Assembly (NCBI GenBank): GCA_003156235.1
Contig: PMGP01000376.1
Location: forward strand, 1-8,645
Source: Acidobacteriaceae bacterium
GTDB taxonomy: Bacteria > Acidobacteriota > Terriglobia > Terriglobales > Acidobacteriaceae
DNA length: 8,645 nucleotides
Direction: 5' to 3'
Part shown: positions 6,559-8,645 of the stretch, one piece after another
How positions within the stretch are numbered: position 1 is the stretch's first letter
How the letters are laid out: each line of letters starts with the position of its first letter
Translations under genes and position numbers: made by a program
The notes under the pieces: model-generated
Told to the model about the DNA's origin: nothing
The model's input: only the letters and a program-made list of their open reading frames with translations
Databases searched by the model: none

Positions 6559-8085
6559 ATGATGGATTCAAGGAAAACTTCCGAGATTGCAATGCAGCAG
6601 ATTGGCTTCGACCCGTCCGACGCCAAGGCTGCGCTGGCGCAACTGCCGACCACATCTGCGGTCTTCGCTCTCTACGGCGCGGAGGCGCACGCCGAGCCTT
6701 ACATTGGCCGCACTCCCAATCTGCGCGCGCGGCTTGCACGGCTCTTGCAGCCCTCGGAAAAATATCCGCGCCGCTTGCAGTTGGCCGGGCGTGTGCGGCA
6801 GATTCGCTGGCGGCTGACCGGCTCGGAATTCGAATCGCTGCTTATGCAGTTTTCACTCCTGGAAAAAGTATACGGTTCCAAATCTTTGGAACGAATGCAC
6901 CTGGGAGCACCATCTTTTATTCGCTTTTTGGGGAGCAATTCTTATCCGCGCATTGCCGTCACCAATCACCCCAGCCAGCGCGAGGCCGGCTGGGCCTATG
7001 GGCCGTTTCAATCGCGTGCGGCGGCGGAGCGCTTTGCCGACGAGGCGCTCAAACTGTTCCTGCTACGCCGCTGCACCGAGGAACTGGAGCCGAATCCCAG
7101 CCATCCCGGTTGCGTCTACTCCGAGATGAAAATGTGCCTGGCGCCCTGCTATCAGGGCTGCACGGACGAGCGTTACGCCGAGGAGGCCGCGGCGGTCGAG
7201 CAATTCCTGGCCACGCGCGGCGAAAGCTCTCTGGTCACGCTGCGCGCACAACGCGAGGAGGCTTCGGCGAAGCTCGACTTCGAGACCGCCGCCGCACGCC
7301 ACTCTCAAGTTCAGCGCATGGAGAGCGTGCGCGCTCTGGCTTCCGAACTGGTTCGTCCGCTCTCGCAGCTTCGGGCGGTTGTCCTGCAAGCCTCGGCCAG
7401 CCCCGGCGAGGTTGCCGTTTTTCTCTATGAAAACGGACGGCTCAGCGGCCCGGCCGGATTTTCGACGCTGGGCATGAGAATCCAGAATGAGCAATCCGGT
7501 TCCACTTCGCTCTTTTCGCATCCCATGGCGATGGAGCCGATTCTGGAAGTGCCAGTTGCGGAGCCAATAGCTTCTAAAATCGCAGAGAACGATTTTGATT
7601 CCAGTTCCGTATTGTGTCAGGGCACGACTTCAGTCGTGACGCAAATGCCGCAAACAGAAAGAGGGGCTTTAGCCCCTGAAGGAAGTTCTTCGGAGACGAT
7701 GAAGGGTACGGGCTTTAGCCCGTACATCAACCCTGAACGATCGCAGGGGGCTTTAGCCCCTGAGGGAAGTAATTCTGAAAACTCTCCTTTGACTCCTACT
7801 CTTTCAGAAGCCGAATCGTCCGCGCCCGCCAAGCTCGCTCGCGGCGTGCTCGAAGCACGAATGGAGGAGACGCTGGCCGCGCTCGCTGAGTCTTCCGGCG
7901 CGACCACGGCGACCCTCCGCCAGGGCCATCTTGCGCTGCTCAAGCGATGGTACTATCGCGCTGAAGCCCGCCGTAGCGGCGAAATCTTCTTCGCCGGCGC
8001 CGATGGCCGCTGGCCTGTGAAGGCGGTGCTGCGCGGCGTGGGACGAGTTGCGGGGAAAATGATGACGGCAGGAAATCGTGACTAA
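6559..8085 (+). CDS. UvrC-like protein: degenerate GIY-YIG, Fe-S-type cysteines, UVR motif, no RNase H domain
   Basis: This 508-residue protein is related to the N-terminal half of the excinuclease subunit UvrC. A GIY-YIG-like domain covers about 30-105. It keeps PYIG (47-50) and NLRARL (54-59), but the first motif reads AVF instead of GVY, and the helix after TGSE ends in Gln97 where UvrC has Glu. A cysteine set C172-x12-C185-x7-C193-x3-C197 (plus C201) matches the spacing of the four cysteines that bind a 4Fe-4S cluster in UvrC. A UVR motif (AQREEASAKLDFETAAARH, 230-248) should contact UvrB. The RNase H nuclease and helix-hairpin-helix domains are absent. A linker (about 308-420) contains in-frame palindromic repeats. 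The C-terminal segment, LALLKRWYYRAEARRSGEIFF to about 498, I do not recognise. The start is ATG 6559 with GGAG 10 nt upstream; Met12 is an alternative. It may be a Cho-like or non-catalytic repair accessory. Confidence 0.8.
   Translation: MMDSRKTSEIAMQQIGFDPSDAKAALAQLPTTSAVFALYGAEAHAEPYIGRTPNLRARLARLLQPSEKYPRRLQLAGRVRQIRWRLTGSEFESLLMQFSLLEKVYGSKSLERMHLGAPSFIRFLGSNSYPRIAVTNHPSQREAGWAYGPFQSRAAAERFADEALKLFLLRRCTEELEPNPSHPGCVYSEMKMCLAPCYQGCTDERYAEEAAAVEQFLATRGESSLVTLRAQREEASAKLDFETAAARHSQVQRMESVRALASELVRPLSQLRAVVLQASASPGEVAVFLYENGRLSGPAGFSTLGMRIQNEQSGSTSLFSHPMAMEPILEVPVAEPIASKIAENDFDSSSVLCQGTTSVVTQMPQTERGALAPEGSSSETMKGTGFSPYINPERSQGALAPEGSNSENSPLTPTLSEAESSAPAKLARGVLEARMEETLAALAESSGATTATLRQGHLALLKRWYYRAEARRSGEIFFAGADGRWPVKAVLRGVGRVAGKMMTAGNRD
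7621..7688. repeat. Twin-hairpin module 3, inside the UvrC-like coding sequence
   Basis: GGCACGACTTCAGTCGTGAC (7621-7640) is a variant of the palindrome in the MITE-like element, with loop TTCA and one stem mismatch. The next bases, GCAAATGCCGC, match GCAAGTGCTGC in module 2. GGGGC-TTTA-GCCCC (7663-7676) and CTGAAGGAAGT follow. Loop starts are 39 nt apart. It reads in frame as TTSVV...RGALAPEGSS. Confidence 0.8.
7706..7770. repeat. Twin-hairpin module 4, inside the UvrC-like coding sequence, different first stem
   Basis: GTACGGGC-TTTA-GCCCGTAC (7706-7725) has a perfect 8-bp stem of new sequence but the same TTTA loop. After 21 nt comes GGGGC-TTTA-GCCCC (7747-7760) with the tail CTGAGGGAAGT. 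Loop starts are 38 nt apart (7714 and 7752). It reads in frame as GTGFSPYI...QGALAPEGS. Confidence 0.8.
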
Positions 8086-8220
8086 GCTCCACACTTGCAG
8101 GAGAACGGAACAAGCTGTTCTATTTCTGTCTACCAACTTCGGTCGTAAATTCGGTGTGTGAGGCCTGTGGATCGAGATGGATGAGTGTCTCGCCCAAGCT
8201 ATTGTTGATGAAAAAGTCTC
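8086..8220. other. Intergenic stretch without a recognisable gene
   Basis: This is the first part of the region downstream of the UvrC-like gene. I find no credible coding frame or terminator. The only structure is a small dyad, GAACA-AGC-TGTTC, at 8108-8120. Confidence 0.5.
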
Positions 8221-8327
8221 TTATTGATCCGGCCCAGAAGTTTTGAAACGCTGTGCCCCATCCATTCCGCGCTTTTTGCGGAATGGGTGGGAGGGAGCGT
8301 TGTATTTCTTTGGGGCCGGATCAGTAA
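8221..8327. repeat. 107-nt imperfect palindrome, long stem-loop flanked by TA
   Basis: The two 50-nt arms (8221-8270 and 8278-8327) fold on each other around a 7-nt loop, GCTTTTT. The outer ends TTATTGATCCGGCCCAGAAG and CTTTGGGGCCGGATCAGTAA pair at 17 of 20 positions. A middle stem AACGCT/AGCGTT is perfect (8247-8252 with 8296-8301). The inner stem CCCATCCATTCCGC/GCGGAATGGGTGGG pairs 13 of 14 plus one G-T. The internal loops are symmetric (6+6 and 4+4 nt), so the unit looks like one inverted duplication that has drifted. TA lies at both edges (8222-8223 and 8325-8326), as in MITEs moved by IS630/Tc1-type transposases. A structured RNA or bidirectional terminator is the alternative. Confidence 0.7.
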
Positions 8328-8360
8328 TTCCGTCTCTGTAAGTACCTGCACGAACAAAGT

Positions 8361-8501
8361 CTACTGTCCTGAGTCATGAATTCGTTTACAATATCGAGCG
8401 ACGGAATCGAGGATATGGTCTGCGGTTTTATGCCAGATGAAGGGCTTTGGGGCGCGCCTGTGGTCTTCGATGATTTGCGTTGGAAAGACAGCTTCTAGCC
8501 T
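8361..8501 (-). pseudogene. IS630-family transposase remnant, C-terminal end only
   Basis: The minus strand reads about 46 codons from 8501 to a TAG at 8361-8363. They include APKPFIWHKTAD, then ILDSVARYCKRI and a terminal HDSGQ. This matches my knowledge of IS630-family transposase C termini, where a proline-rich PKPFxWxKTAD block is followed by IL..VaR.c.RI. The frame is closed upstream by TAG (8502-8504), and neither the catalytic DDE core nor the N-terminal helix-turn-helix is present, so this is a dead fragment of an insertion sequence. The 107-nt palindrome lies just beyond its 3' end. Confidence 0.65.
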
Positions 8502-8557
8502 CTAGCTCTTGGCCTGAGGCTGGGTTAGGGTTGACATCACTGTAATCGCATGAACAA

Positions 8558-8588
8558 GCTAACAGCTAATAGCTAACGGCTAATAGCT
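8558..8588. repeat. 7-bp tandem repeat GCTAAYR, four copies
   Basis: GCTAACA, GCTAATA, GCTAACG and GCTAATA follow each other at 8558-8585, and a further GCT begins at 8586. The stop codon of the minus-strand gene at the right edge (complement of 8580-8582) lies within the last unit. Confidence 0.8.
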
Positions 8589-8645
8589 GCTTTTCGTCCA
8601 CTCATCCACCCAATCGTTCACCGTCTTCCACCACAGCCGCGCGTT
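8580..8645 (-). CDS. C-terminal end of an unidentified protein (gene continues past the right edge)
   Basis: The minus strand is open from the window edge to a TAG at 8580-8582. It encodes 21 residues ending LWWKTVNDWVDEWTKSSY. The composition (five tryptophans, acidic and amphipathic, no rare pattern) and GC-rich codons look like a genuine protein end rather than noise. No family can be named from this tail. The last codons run into the 7-bp repeat, so the repeat may have supplied the stop. Confidence 0.45.
   Translation of the reverse strand, partial: NARLWWKTVNDWVDEWTKSSY

Noticed and set aside
8108..8120. LexA/SOS box (GAAC...GTTC) near the UvrC-like gene
   Set aside because: The spacing is five bases, not the four of the known GAAC-N4-GTTC box, and the site lies after the gene, not before it.
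8441..8455. GAAGGGCTTTGGGGC as another hairpin-b copy
   Set aside because: It lacks the TTTA loop and the right arm. It is explained by the transposase remnant reading APKPF on the other strand.
8531..8560. Promoter with a perfect TTGACA at 8531-8536
   Set aside because: No -10-like hexamer lies 15-19 bp downstream, and no plus-strand gene follows within the window.

Overview
The window comes from a GC-rich bacterial chromosome. Acidobacteriota is the best guess. It rests on the gene types (a one-piece transketolase, a PmbA/TldE homologue, a short UvrC-like protein) and on dense small palindromic repeats that read through a gene as the peptide GALAPEG, which I associate with that phylum. This is recall and inference, not a search result.

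Layout: (1) 1-854 (+), the 3' part of a PiT-family phosphate transporter. (2) 868-4083 (-), a two-gene operon with a class I/II aminotransferase first and a transketolase second; the transketolase Shine-Dalgarno overlaps the aminotransferase stop codon. (3) 4084-4293, a divergent promoter region. (4) 4294-4767 (+), an Lrp/AsnC regulator facing away from the operon and a natural candidate to control it. (5) 4757-5038, a 282-bp MITE-like element full of hairpins. It has 16-bp terminal inverted repeats and CTAG target duplications, and it inserted into the end of the regulator gene, replacing its original stop codon. (6) 5108-6505 (+), PmbA/TldE, a partner subunit of the TldD peptidase. (7) 6559-8085 (+), a UvrC-like protein with a degenerate GIY-YIG domain, an iron-sulphur-type cysteine set and a UVR motif but no RNase H domain. 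Its reading frame is invaded by the same hairpin family seen in (5). (8) 8086-8645, a repeat- and relic-rich end: a 107-nt imperfect palindrome flanked by TA, the C-terminal remnant of an IS630-family transposase on the minus strand, a 7-bp tandem repeat, and the last codons of another minus-strand gene.

The metabolic genes look like ordinary chromosomal housekeeping. Transketolase could supply erythrose-4-phosphate and the aminotransferase could act in amino-acid metabolism under an amino-acid-responsive regulator, but that link is inference.

The most interesting content is the repeat biology. Twin hairpins with a constant TTTA-type loop sit 38-39 nt apart, loop to loop, in four separate modules: two inside the MITE-like element and two inside a coding sequence. 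At least three gene ends have their stop codon within repeat DNA. No defence system, CRISPR array, tRNA or rRNA is visible.
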